A stretch of DNA of 64,000 bases, taken from positions 1,321,481-1,385,480 of the forward strand of contig CM041203.1 of NCBI GenBank assembly GCA_023078555.1, read 5' to 3'. Position numbers and translations under genes: made by a program. The notes below the pieces were generated by a model, which saw only the letters and a list, made by a program, of their open reading frames with translations, ran no database searches and was not told where the DNA came from. Positions 44,701-56,400 of the stretch are shown here, piece by piece (the first letter of the stretch is position 1; each line of letters opens with the position of its first letter). The DNA comes from Ulva prolifera. Lineage: Eukaryota; Chlorophyta; Ulvophyceae; Ulvales; Ulvaceae.

Positions 44701-47338
44701 GCGCAAAGCTCGCGAGCGTCGCCCACATCTGGAGCTCCAGCGCCGCGAGCTTGACGTGGTCCGCCGCGTGCCCTGCAGCCGCCGTGAGCGCTCACACGCA
44801 TGTGCGCACACCCGCCCTCCGCCGGTGCCCGCTCACCCCGACGCCAACGACGACACAAGCGGAAACGAGCCGCCGCCATGACAAACACGTTGGATGTTCG
44901 GGGACGATTTGTGACGGCACAGCCACCTGGGTGGAGGTGAGGTGAGCTATCGCGTGTCATGAAGACGTATTCAGAGAGACAGGTAGCACCACAAGAACTG
45001 CGTGCGTTGCAAGAAACGTCGAGTGTAGCTCTACCATGAACGCGTCCATGCGCACAGGCGGCCCAGGTGGGGCACGCACCGAGGTGGCGGGCGCGCGCCG
45101 ACAGAGCGCCGACGAGGCGCGCACGCGGCAGCAAAAACTCCCCCCAGAACGCCATCTCCGTGCCGCCGACGTGCTTGCGCAGCAGCGGGATGACCCAGGT
45201 GTCGCACGCCGCGAGGTCCGAGACGTCCAGCGCGGCGACGGCGAGCGCGGCGCGCGGGCCCTGCGCTGCGATGCTCGCGCCGACTGCGGCGTGCGCCAGC
45301 GACGCGGACTCCTCCGCATCGGCAGAGCCCCTGCAGCACGGCCGCGTCACAAGATGTGAAAATACAATTTGGTTCATTCACAAGTTACACGTGGACAAAA
45401 GCGCGGTGTGCGTGCGAAAGGGTGGGGGGGACGCAGTCTGCACGGCAGGGGGACGGTGAGTTGCCCCAACCGACGTCTGCACACGCATTCATGCATGCAT
45501 GTGGCGTCGCACCGACACATGTCGGCGAGGCGCGCGAGCGCCGGCTGCACTAGGTGCTGCCCCGGCGGCCCGAGCGCGTCGAAGGCGGCCGCGAGCACGC
45601 GCATCACCCCCGGCCACGCGTCGCGGTAGCTCGCGCCGAGCATCCCCGTCAGCGCGGCCATCACCCGCTGCAGCCCCCCCGGCCGCCCGCCGGCCATCGC
45701 CGCGTCGAGCGCGTCCGCCGCCACCATCTCCTCCGTCACGCATGACCCGAGCACCGCGACGAGCGTCGTCGCGGCGCCGTGGCGCACGGCGTCGCTCTCC
45801 GCGGCGAGCAGCGGCGCGACGCGGGAGACCGCGGCCGGCAGGGCCTGCGCGCACGCGCCCGTGCCGCGGCGGCGCAGCGCGGCCAGCCCCTCCTCCAGCA
45901 GCCGCAGCACGCACGCCACGTTGTCGGGGCTCCTCTGGCTGTCCAGCTGCCGCAGTGCAGCCTGCACAGCACACGCCCCGTCCCTCCACTGGCTGCCGCA
46001 CAATTGCCCCGGCGGCCGCGGCACCAGACGCGCACACCATTGCAGCACGCAACAGGGCACGCCGGCCGCACCCTGCGGCTCTCACGCAGCCGCCACCTGG
46101 CGCACCACTCCCCCCCACCCTGCTGAGCTCCTCCCACACAGCGGCAGCAGCAGCTGGTAGCGTGCACAGGTCCCTTTGCTGCTGTGTGCCGGGAAGAGAA
46201 GTGCCAAAAAGACGAGGCACGGCTGCGTCCGTGAGGCCGCACCGTGAGGAGCTGCTGGACTTTCGCGGCCGGTAGCGCGTCCTGGCTCGCGCCGGAACCC
46301 TGCACGGCGCGGATGAGGCACTCCGTGCCATGCATGGTGAGCAGCGGCTGGTTGAGCACGAGCATGGCGAGCACGTGGTCGCAGATCTGCAGCGTGGCCG
46401 CCTCGTTCAGCGCCGGGAGCACGAGCTTCAGGGCGCCGAGGAGGTGGAGGCAATTCTGCACGGCCTCCACGATCGCCTCTTCCGCCGCTTCCCGCTTCGA
46501 CTTGGTCGCTTCCGACGCGGCTTGAGCTGCTTGCTTCGGTGCACTCAGGACTACCTTGGCAACTGCATGCCGGGGTTACTGCAGACTAGGAGGAATGGGT
46601 GTGATACACAGGGAGCTGGGCGGGTGGTGTGCATAGATCATGCAGGCGCCGAAACACCTCGGCCCGGATTCTGGGGCTACCAATGTCCACATGGACATGG
46701 CCATGTAATCATGCATACATGCACAGATACTCGTCCTCTTGTCTGAGAAGGCAGCGTGGGCATTGAGCGAGGGGAGGCGCACTGTCTGCCATCTCTTGAC
46801 TGGCAGGCTGATGGGCTGCAGTGCCTGGGTAAGCCTCGAGGACCATGGCGAGGCCCTCCTGCGCCGCGCGCCTAGCTTTCGGGTTGCCGTCCATCGTCAT
46901 CTTGACCAGGAAGACGAATCCTGACTTGGCTGAAGCCCAGGTGCCCTCGAGGTCTGGCGCTGCAAGGACATGCGACAGCGCCTGCACTGCCCACTTCACG
47001 CCCGCGCCTGCGTCGGCCTCGTCAAGCAGCGCAATCGCTGTGCAGAGCGTTGAGACCATCATGGTGAACTTGGACCGCGTGTACTGCTTCGGGACGTTCG
47101 GGATGACCGCCGCAAGGAGCGCGCAGAGAGCGGTGAGTGCGACGGATTCCTCGCTGGACGACACCCTCGTCATCGCACTCATGCACGCTCCGAGGTACGA
47201 GACGAACGTCTTGCTCATGTTGTTGCTCTCGAGGGTCTCGTTGATGGCGTCGATGGTAGCGACCAGCGTTGCGGAGCTCGCTTGAGTGGATTTCTCATGG
47301 CGGCGGCGAAGCTGACTGACGACCTCAGCGGCCTCCAT
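41791..47338 (-). CDS. RRP12: Ribosomal RNA processing protein RRP12 (HEAT-repeat)
   Basis: A HEAT/ARM-repeat factor for nuclear export and maturation of pre-ribosomal subunits. Eight exons in phase: 46783-47338, 46243-46562, 45513-45961, 45080-45330, 44216-44772, 43421-43934, 42625-43254, 41791-42437, giving about 1307 residues, the family's usual size. The N-terminus has NNMSKTFVSYLGACMSAM and PNVPKQYTRSKFTMMV. The middle has AYKALAYLFTQRGTMLDAHA and EVNTKTRQEAYRVLVRTA. The conserved late block is REVIKAALGFLRVVALRVPV, LVAPHLALIIEGVLVWAED and SKNKFKLKVRRLIERLCKRC. The tail is acidic, then Lys/Arg-rich, with VEPYAYWRLDKNLLNTRKAK and an AKKRRAAE end that could serve as a nuclear signal. Donors are GTGCG-type. 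The first exon is lower in GC than exons 2-7. It is divergent from SEN1. Confidence 0.92.
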
Positions 47339-47855
47339 GATTTCGTGGTAAGCTATTCACAGGGCCAATCTGCGGCTACGGAAGACCTCGGCGCGGGTGA
47401 TTGGACAAATATGGAGTGCTCGGCGACCTAGCAGTCCTCCTAGCAGCTCTGGCAAGTGTCTCCGTTCCCCGTAAAGGCGGCATTGTATCACAACCGTCCC
47501 ATGCTACCACGCCAATTGTTCCTGCCATGGTGTTGCTACACGAGCTCTCGGCAGCGTCGATGACGCGACAAACGCGACTGCACCACCTGTGACCACCGCG
47601 TCCATCTGCGCTTCAGCGCCAAAAGCATGGGCACCGCACGCCGGGATCGATGAATGCTACGCCGAAGCGATAGATTGAAGACTTATTGGAGGTTTGAGCT
47701 GAACCGATTGCACAACGTCGCATGGCTGCTGCTATCGAGCTCTACCTGGTATGCCGCTGGGCAACGGCCTGATGCCTGTCCTCATAATTGGCAGCAATGC
47801 CGCATCCTGACGTTCAATTCCATCGAGAGGAAGCTCAAGTATCGCACCCTGAGGC
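47339..47855. promoter_or_regulatory. Shared divergent promoter, RRP12 / SEN1
   Basis: The two ATG codons are 517 bp apart and face away from each other. The gap has moderate GC, unlike the very GC-rich inner exons on both sides. No TATA box or known element was identified. Confidence 0.55.
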
Positions 47856-50800
47856 ATGGGGGACCAGAAGGTCGTGCAGGACTTCATCAAAGTGCTGCTG
47901 CAGTGGGACTATGAGGACCTGTTCGAGAAGTTCGGCCAGGGCGAAGGCATCGTCGATGAGCTGACCCCAGTCCCGAGAAAATTCAAAGACTTGAAGGTGC
48001 GCTCAGTGGACGGCCTGCCGCGGGCAGTGCAGCGACAGAGGACGGCCTTGAGCAGTCAGCCCTGGTGCAGGAGTACCAGATGATCTTCGAGCAGATGATC
48101 ATGGAAGAGACGCTGGCACAGCTGATGCAGGGGTCGGAGGCTCTAGACCTCATCACAGCCCAGCCGGCTGTCTTGAAGTCCTCATCGCACGTGCGCATCC
48201 CTGCATACAGCGCATATGGTGCACCAAAGTCATACGTTGCCTCCGGCCACGGGAGCAAACAGTGGCCAAACACCTCGCTGGCCCCCTGCCAAGCCCCCAT
48301 CCGCAGACACGACTGTGACGCCTGTCTGCGCATGTCGTGCGGCCCATGCATCTCGCCGCCCCCTCCAACGCCGCCGCACAGAGCCAGCTGCTGAGGTGGG
48401 GTGCCACAGGGGTCACAGCCGCACCCCTGCCAACCCAGCTCAGCCGGGAACCCTGGGCGGGAGCCCTGGCGCGACAACATTGTGTACCACACCATAGAAC
48501 TGAGACATGTGCCCGCGCAAACCGCTGCAAGCCTTCGCATCCCCCCGCTCTGTTGGGCTGCAATGCAATCGATGACAGTAACATCCCGGCACAGATCCCG
48601 GCGCAGACGCTGCCATACAATCATGCGTGCCGGAAGCGCAGCCCGGCCTCCTGTCCACCACTTACGTATATTCTCACACCGCCCTGCAGACCCTAGCAAG
48701 TATCCAGATATTCGGACAATACGCCTATCTGATCGGGGTGAACCACCGAAAGGCGTGTCTGTCTCACGCACCCATGACGTGGCCGCGTCCGCCCCGGTGC
48801 AGGTGTCCGGTTTCCTCGAGGCGCAGCTGCTGCTCGGCGAGGAGCACGCGCAGCAGTTCTCCCACGCCGACCTCCTCATCATCGACCGCACGAACCCCGT
48901 CGCCGACGACAACGCGGCCGCGCTCTTCGACCACGCCGTCGGCCACACGGAGGGCCGCGACGGCTCGACGGTGCGGGTCAAGTTCTTCCTCGAGACCGAC
49001 GCGCTCGCGGGCCAGGCGAAGGCCGTCGCACGCATGCAGCGCATGGCGCGCAGCCTCATGGAGCCGATGGGCCGCTGGTGCGCTGCTGTGTGCTGCGCGT
49101 GCTGCGGCGGGTGGGTGTCTGGTGTTTGCGCGTGTGCGGAGCGAGCGGCGCCGGGGAGGCTGTGACACGGCAGTAGCCGTGAGCCGGCTCTGAGCGCAGC
49201 ACGGGGGGGACGTGGCTACAGGTGGTGTTTGCAAAGTGAGGGCACCTGGCCTCCGTTCCCGCCTCCCGGCGTTCCTCCAATGCGGAGTGGCGGTGCAGAG
49301 TGTCACGAGGCACACGCTTCGGTCGGCACACCCACTGCCAGGTCCAAGGCGCAGGGGCACCGCACCGCTGTCTGTTGGCCGGGCCTCAGACGGCAGGTGT
49401 CCTGGGGAGCCGTGCGGTGGCTACAGGCACGGTAGAAGTCGCCAGAACTGTGCCCCTCCGGGCGCCCCCTGCTCCTGCTTGTTCGGTCAATCCATCTAGT
49501 TGCAATGGTTTGTTGTGAGATTCGTTCCTCCGGCTTGCGCGCTTGTGAAACGCACCCCCCATGTTCCGCCTCGGCGCTAGCCGGAGCGTCCGCCGACGGC
49601 CGGAGGCGTGCAGGTGGGTGATGCGGCTCGGCAACATCGCGACGGTGTCGCGCGAGTGGGCGGCGACGAAGCGCCTCGAGTTCCTGCCGATGCGGGACAT
49701 GCTGCTACAGGGCGGCACTCGGCAGTGGCCCGTCGGCCGCCAGATGCAGGTCCCGGGCGGCCTCATGCAGCGCCTGCGGCAGACCTTCAACTCGTCACAG
49801 CTCGAGGCCGTCACGGCCGGCCTCGACGGCCGCCCCTTTGTGCTCATCCAGGGCCCCCCCGGCACCGGCAAAACCCAGTGCGTGCCCGCCCCACCCCCTG
49901 CCACGGCTTCCATGCATGCTGCCGCAGCAGAGTGTGCTGGGAAGCATCGCCGCACGCGGCCGCGCACAACTGCACGGCCCCCGGTCCATATCCCGCGCAC
50001 TCATCGGCGGGCGGCGGCAAGGGGCTCTGCCGTTGCATGACACACATGCATGATGCAGGACGATCCTCGGGCTGCTGTCGGTGCTGAAGAACACAGCGCG
50101 CAAGGGCACGGTGCTGGCGGAGGTGGGGGCCAACGGCGCCGCGGCGGACGACGGCGTTGCCGGCCTGACCACCACGCTGCGCGCCTGGCAGCTCTCCGCG
50201 CCGTGGCTGACCGCCGCGCCGCACGCGTCATGCGTGCGCAGCCGGTGTCGGCCCTCCTGTAGCGACCCCGGTGCGCCGCCACTCTTTGCACCCGCCGTAT
50301 GCAAGCACCGGCTGCGGCTGTGGAGCGGGCGCCGTGTGCTGATCCAACGTGCTCCGTGCTCGGAGCTGTTGAGCCGCCGCACAGCGTCACGCCCGATGCC
50401 GTGCCCTGACACCAGGGGCACTGGCATTGCCACTGGGTAGCAGACGGGGGGGGGGGGTCCACATTGATTTGCACCCAAATGCGCTCCAGATCCGGGCCAT
50501 AAGCTGAGTCCGCTCCATGACACGCCGGCCGCGCTGTGTGCAGGCTCGAACGAAAACTGGTATGGGTTCGCGGCGCGGCCGCCGGTGGTCGCCCTCGGGC
50601 GCTCGAAGCTCACCAAGTCGCGCATCCTCGTGTGCGCGCCCTCCAACGCCGCGCTCGACGAAATCGTGCTGCGTGTGTTGCGCAACGGCCTGCTCAGCGG
50701 CGCTGGCGTCAAGGTGATGCCGAACATCGTGCGCGCCGGCGTCTCTGCCCGCATGCATGCCAGCGTCTCGGGCGTCACCCTCGACTCCCTCGTCGCCGCG

Positions 50801-53471
50801 GCCGTCGGTGCCACTAGCGACTACCACGTGGTGCGTCCCTGTAGCCACCTCCCTCCCCCACGATCCTCCCTGATGGCGTGAGCCAAGTTTCAAGTTCGCA
50901 AGGCCACGTTGTGCCGTTGATCCTGCAGCGACGCTCGCAGCAACGCCGGTGATTGCCCGGGCACCGCTGGGGCACTGTGCCGCTTGGAGCTGACGCTGGA
51001 TGAACATGAGCTAGAGCTTCGAAGACCTGCGGCTCAACACCGTTGCGGCACGCTGTTCGACTCGCTCACCCACCGGTGGGTCGCCGCTGCAAGCCAGCCC
51101 CCCCCCCTCCCCAGCCGCACCCTCGCAATGCCGCTCATGCATGCAGAGGGACGCGGCCGCGCTGCGCATCCTGAACAACGCGGACGTCGTCTTCTCGACG
51201 CTCGCCTTCACCGGCAGCTCCGTGTTCAAGAAGGTGTCGGTGCCGTTTGACACGGTCGTCATCGACGAGGCGGCACAAGCGCTCGAGCCGTCCTGCCTCG
51301 TTCCCCTCTCCGGCTCCGTCAAGCAGGTACGGCCCCCACCGCAGCCGCCGCCGCAAACATGCAGATACAACGCTAGTGTGCGTGGTGTAGCAAGACATCA
51401 CTGGTCAGCTGTGTCATGTCGGGGGAGGGCGGCCACCACGGACCATGCGTGTCCGTGGTGCTGGGGTGCCACAGGGTGGAGGGACGTGTCAGCCCATTGC
51501 AAATGGTGCAACAAATGCTTGTGCTGAACACTGTAAACCAGGCCACTGTGAACATACCTGCTGGGGTCAGGGTCAGGGTCAGCGACCACAGCTGATGTTG
51601 AGAGGGATGCGCTGCTTCATGTTGAGGGAGGAGTGGGCTGCCTGCAGCTGCGGTCACTGCATTGGCTGCTGCAGCCTGACCAGATGTCACCTGCATGAGA
51701 GGTCCCATGCAGATTCCCATGCCCATCTGGCATGGGAACTGCCGGCCAGTGGCATGCAGGCAGCCTCAGGCCAGGCCGGCAGCCCTGCTGATGGGCTTCC
51801 AGGCTGCAGTCTGGCACCTGCTGACAGGCTTTTGGGGTTGCTTTCATGGCTTCCAGGCTGCAGTGCTGCTTCCAGGGCAAGCTCAAGTATGCCACAAGGC
51901 TCCAGCCCGGAAGGCAGGTAGCATTGCAATCCCTGCGAGGACACAGCACAACGAAGCTTTGTCAATGTCGTGCACCGCTGAGCTGCCAGCCTGACTGCCA
52001 GGCTGGCTGCCTGTGCAGGTGTACATGGTCGGGGACCCCATCCAGCTTCCGGCGACGGTTATGAGTAAGCGAGCGGTCCAGGCCAACTACCAGCAGAGTC
52101 TATTCAAGCGGCTGCAGGACACGGGCTACCCCGTGCACGTCCTGCAGGTGCAATACCGGATGAACCCGCTGATCTCCAGGTTTGCCAGCGACACCTTCTA
52201 CGAGGGCAAGATCCAGGACGGCCCGAACGTCCTCGAAGGAACCAAGATGCCGTACCATCAGCATCCAGGCCTAGGCCCCATTGCCTTTTACCACGTCAAA
52301 GGCGAGGAGTACAACCCGGAGGGCTCGGCGAGCATCTGCAACGACGAGGAGAGCAGCATGGTGCTCGCGTTGATCAAGTGCCTCATTCAGCAGGTATGAA
52401 AATAGCATATTTTTGTCGTGTCCTGAATGGTAAACTGTGCTTCCGGCGCAGTTCGTCGCATCGGGCTGTGCCTGGTTGACCACTCGACGTGGTGCTGCAG
52501 CACGCCGCGCTGGCGAAGGAGCCACTCATCGGGGTCATCTCGCCATACAAGGCTCAAGTCAAGTCAATCAAGACGAAGCTGCAGGAGGCGATGCCGTCGG
52601 CTTCCGAGCGGATAGACGTCAACACCATCGATGGCTTCCAAGGCCGAGAGAAGGACGTCATCATCTTCTCCACCGTCCGCACCTTCGCAGCCAAGAAAAA
52701 CAAGAAAATTGGGTTCGTGGCTGACGAACGCCGAGTCAACGTGGGCCTCACTCGCGCGCGTTGCTCGCTCATTGTCGTTGGGCAGCGCTTCGTCCTGCAA
52801 CGAGACGATAACTGGGAAGCGCTGCTACAGTTCGTATCGGAGCGAGGGTACGTCCCGCGCTCCCTGCACATGTTATGCGTTCGTCGGTCCCGCACAGAGC
52901 GATGGACGCCGGCCGCGGCGTGCCTGACAAACAGCAGGCCAGCCATCATCGCCACGGCCATGCGTGGTGTCACACCGCTCGGCCACTGCTCTCCCTTTTG
53001 GTCCTGGCGGTGCTACCTGCCCCTCCAGCTTTTTCCTTTGTAACACACACACCGCTCGGCCACTGCTCGGCCATGCACGGGGCACCACCGCTCGCCCCAC
53101 GCCTTGTCGCCTCCGCGCAGCTGCGCTGCAGCGTCTCAGCTGCACAATTGCGTCGCATCCTGCAGCTGCCACGGCCGTTCGACCGTAAGCACACCATGTA
53201 TCGAGCCGCCGTCCGCGTCATCGCCCGACGAGCACCTCTGTATCCAGAGACAGCGTCGGCGAGCGTGTGCAGGACCCTCTACGACGCCAAGCCGAAGTTT
53301 GAGTCGTTCATGGCGTCCGTGCTGTCCGGCAAGGCGCCGCCGGCCACGTTCACGCCGAAGCCCAAGGAGCCGACAGTCTTCATCCCGTCCGCGGGGGACG
53401 ACAACGAGCTCGTGTCGCGCAAGCGCACGGCCGCGGGCCCGCAGCGGCGGGACAAGCGGCAGCGCCGCTGA
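47856..53471 (+). CDS. SEN1: SEN1/MAA3-type superfamily 1 RNA-DNA helicase
   Basis: A 5'-3' helicase that unwinds RNA-DNA hybrids and ends non-coding Pol II transcription. Exons: 47856-47996, 48071-48190, 48803-49077, 49614-49877, 50059 to about 50231, 50544-50830, 51147-51326, 52019-52393, 52501-52847, 53273-53471; about 786 residues. The N-terminus (VVQDFIKVLLQWDYEDLFEK, then EYQMIFEQMIMEE) follows plant MAGATAMA3. Helicase motifs in order: FVLIQGPPGTGKT (Walker A), RILVCAPSNAALDEIVLR, VVIDEAAQALEP (DEAA box), VGDPIQLPATV, QYRMNPLISRF, VNTIDGFQGREKDV and NVGLTRARCSLIVVGQ. The tail ends in a basic RRDKRQRR. It lacks the long N-terminal scaffold of yeast Sen1, as plant MAA3 does. The exon 5-6 junction has no phase-matching GT donor in a good context; a GC donor at 50232 fits. 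The last intron hosts a LINE fragment. Confidence 0.92.
52971..53068 (+). mobile_element. 5'-truncated LINE stub with 21-bp target duplication
   Basis: Only the last 56 bp of the R2-like element (52992-53047) are present, from TCCCTTTTGGTCCTGGCGG to CTTTGTAACACA, with two differences from the full copy. An exact 21-bp duplication starting CACACCGCTCGGCC flanks it at 52971-52991 and 53048-53068. It lies in the last SEN1 intron (52848-53272), in the same orientation as the gene. It is a typical product of abortive target-primed reverse transcription. Its TGTAA is in sense orientation within the intron. Confidence 0.88.
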
Positions 53472-56400
53472 CACGGCACACGTGCAGCTGCGCAGCACGC
53501 CGGAATTCGTATGGTCAGCAGTTTCGCCGCCGGCCTGGCCTCGAGCTGCTGGCCGCGGCATCGTCTAGACGAGCTCCCAGGCCGGCCGGCGTGATGAACG
53601 GGCTCACGCCCAACTTGCGGCTACAGCTGTGCCTATCAGCAGGCCTGATCCGGCGATGTCATGTATGCTGCACAGCACGGCGCCGTCTGACCGGTGCCAC
53701 GCGGACCGTGTGGGTGTAATCAGGCGACGAGGCGAGTGTCATCATGTGCTCAGGGCTGCATGCCAAGGACAACAGTTTGTGCTTGAGGGTTGATCGATCA
53801 ACCAACAGTTTGTCCTTGAGCTCAGCCTAGGGTTGGTCAATGCTTACACAAGAGTGAACGGGAGAAGACAAACACCAGAACCGAATCACATCCGAATCAA
53901 CATCAACACATACACACACGTGTGCGTGCACGATCACACTACAATCGCACCAACACCTCAGTCCGGCAGGGTTGGTCAATTCACCCTCGTGTGGGGAGGC
54001 GGGTTGCACGGCAGGGCCGCACGGGATCCCAGAAAGACAGCAGCTTACAACAAGACACATTTGAAAGCCTCGTCCTGTGCACCACAGCCGTGTGCGCCGG
54101 GCAGCGGGCCTCGGCAGCTCCGTGCATGGCCTGGCGGGTACGTAGCTACGCCAGGCTATAGCCTGTACTCTGGTTTTCTGCCAAACTCGTTGTGTTCACA
54201 TCCAGGTTTGGCATGACTCAGCAGAGTGAGGCCGAGCGAGCCCGCCATGCCAGCCCCCAATTCCAGCAGCTTGCTGGCTTGCCTGGCACTTGCAGGAGTA
54301 GCACATGTAAATTATGTGGCAGGTGGGATCCATGTGTAGTGCTGTCCACCTCCAAATATGCCCCAAAACTGACTTTTTCAATTCTTAGTGCAAGGATGTT
54401 TGCGGCAGGCCACTGTGATACCCCAGAGTGCATTACCACTGATGTTGTGTTGTGAAAATTCGCAGCCTCCAGGCCAAATAACCAACATGCAGCTCGACCA
54501 AAATCCGCCCGATCAGCACTTCACATGCATCTCAAGTGATCTCCTGTTCGAATCTGAGCCTCAATCCTTGCACACCAGCTCCAACAGCTATTCTGCGTGT
54601 CATGCCATGTGAGTGTCATGCCATGTGAGTGGTGTCGCGTGACGCACGCCCCATGCGAGATTCCAACACCCCGAGTTTGGCTGAAAACCGGTGTGTACAC
54701 AGCCAGGTTCCCATCTCACGCGGCCGAACGCGTCTCGATGGGGGCGATTTGAGTCGATGTTCCGCCGCTGCCTCACAACTAGAATGTAGACACGCGCGTC
54801 GGAGAGATACAGAACAGCAGGGCAGCCAGATTTAAAAAAGGGCATGCGGAGAGATAGAGAATCGGCGACATCGTCGATTCGCTGCTGCGCGATTAACGTT
54901 TCAGCGGTGCACATGCAAGCGCCAGCTGAGCTGTCTGCATGCTGGATTGAACCGTTTGGTTGACCAATCGACGTGTACACTATAACTTAGGAGTACACCG
55001 GGATCATGGTTTGGCTCATGTATGATCATGCAGGTACCACTTGGCGTTCAAAGGACGATCGGAACATGTTCGAACAGTGGCTCACACCAGAACATACCCT
55101 CGTATCACTCGCCCAAGCCGCGGTCAAGCATGCATATGGCATGTATTGGCTGCGCACCGCCGCGCCGCGGGCCACGCCATGCCGCGCACGCGCTCCTGAA
55201 TACGTAAGCCCCGTTACAATAAATTACGCTAAAGCTCTGCAGCATGCACTGCGACTCTCGGTGGCCTGGCAGCCAAGTATTCCCAGCAGGCGTATATGGT
55301 GGGATCCACGACCATGGGCACACAGCAGCGATATATATGTGCTCGATTCAGCCATACTGTCGTGGTGGTGTATGTCCTTGGGCGTGCCACGTACTATGAC
55401 GTCGCCTCGGCACGCAGTCGGAGATGATTAACTCGTGATCAGGCTCGAGGTTCAAGGCGAGCCGCTATTCTCCCCTAGAAAGTGTCGACATGCATGCAGG
55501 TGTCAGCTTGGGGTAAGTGGTAGTGTACACTCATATGATGCATGCGGGCGCAGCCGCAGTGCATGTACCATGCTCGTGCCTCTGCCGACCGTTCGTTCAG
55601 ATGTGGTGCTCGCTGGGTGCTCGTGCGTGTCACCACACCAGAGCGCAGGATATCGTTCACTGCCGCGGTACCCGACGCACGAGAAGGTAGTGCTGGCAAG
55701 CGGGCGTGCGCTTGCCCCACGAATGCATGCGCAGCTGTAGCGCGTGATATGCCGTTCCAAAGTGCGCCAGGCAAGACACCTCTGCTCGCAGACGCACCTC
55801 TGTGGTGCTTGTAGCTATTAATTAATAGTTTATAAAAACCATCTCCGTTCCGCAGCGCTACCTCACAGCGCCCCACACCGGAGGCAGATCATGCAGCGCA
55901 TATATAGTGCCACATCGTTCATCAGGTACTCATGAGGTCAGTTGTGGCAGTGGCAACAGTGCTGCGGGCAATCGTGTGCCTGTTGTTGGCCGAGCCTGCA
56001 CATGAGCAGGCGCACGCGGTGGTGGTGACGGCGTGGCCAGCGCGATCGATGTCATGCCCAGCCGCCGCCGCGCGTCACACGGCGTGTGACACCCCTCCGA
56101 CATCGTCTTGCGCATGCCTGCGTCATGCGACGGTGGTGCCCCTAAGAGTGACCCCCCATCGCCGCACGCCCGCCTCTGACGAATCCGGCGCAGGCATACA
56201 TCGAGCATGCATATACTTCCAGCCCTGCACGTGCATGTGGTGGAGTTGACACGTACGCTCCCTCCTGCACTTCGGCAGGTGTTTCTGCGCCCTGCTCTCG
56301 ACACCAGCTCGCCGCAGGTGCGCCTGCACGGGAAACCTCCGAACCGTTGCCATCGTGGAAGCGGCCAGCAGCTGTGCGCGTGCGGCGGTTCAGAACGCTG

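Noticed and set aside
52875..53270. Open reading frame through the LINE stub as SEN1 coding sequence
   Set aside because: GTACGT and TGCAG sites bracket it in phase, and the flanking exons join as VSERG-TLYDAKPKF. The stretch is an intron.
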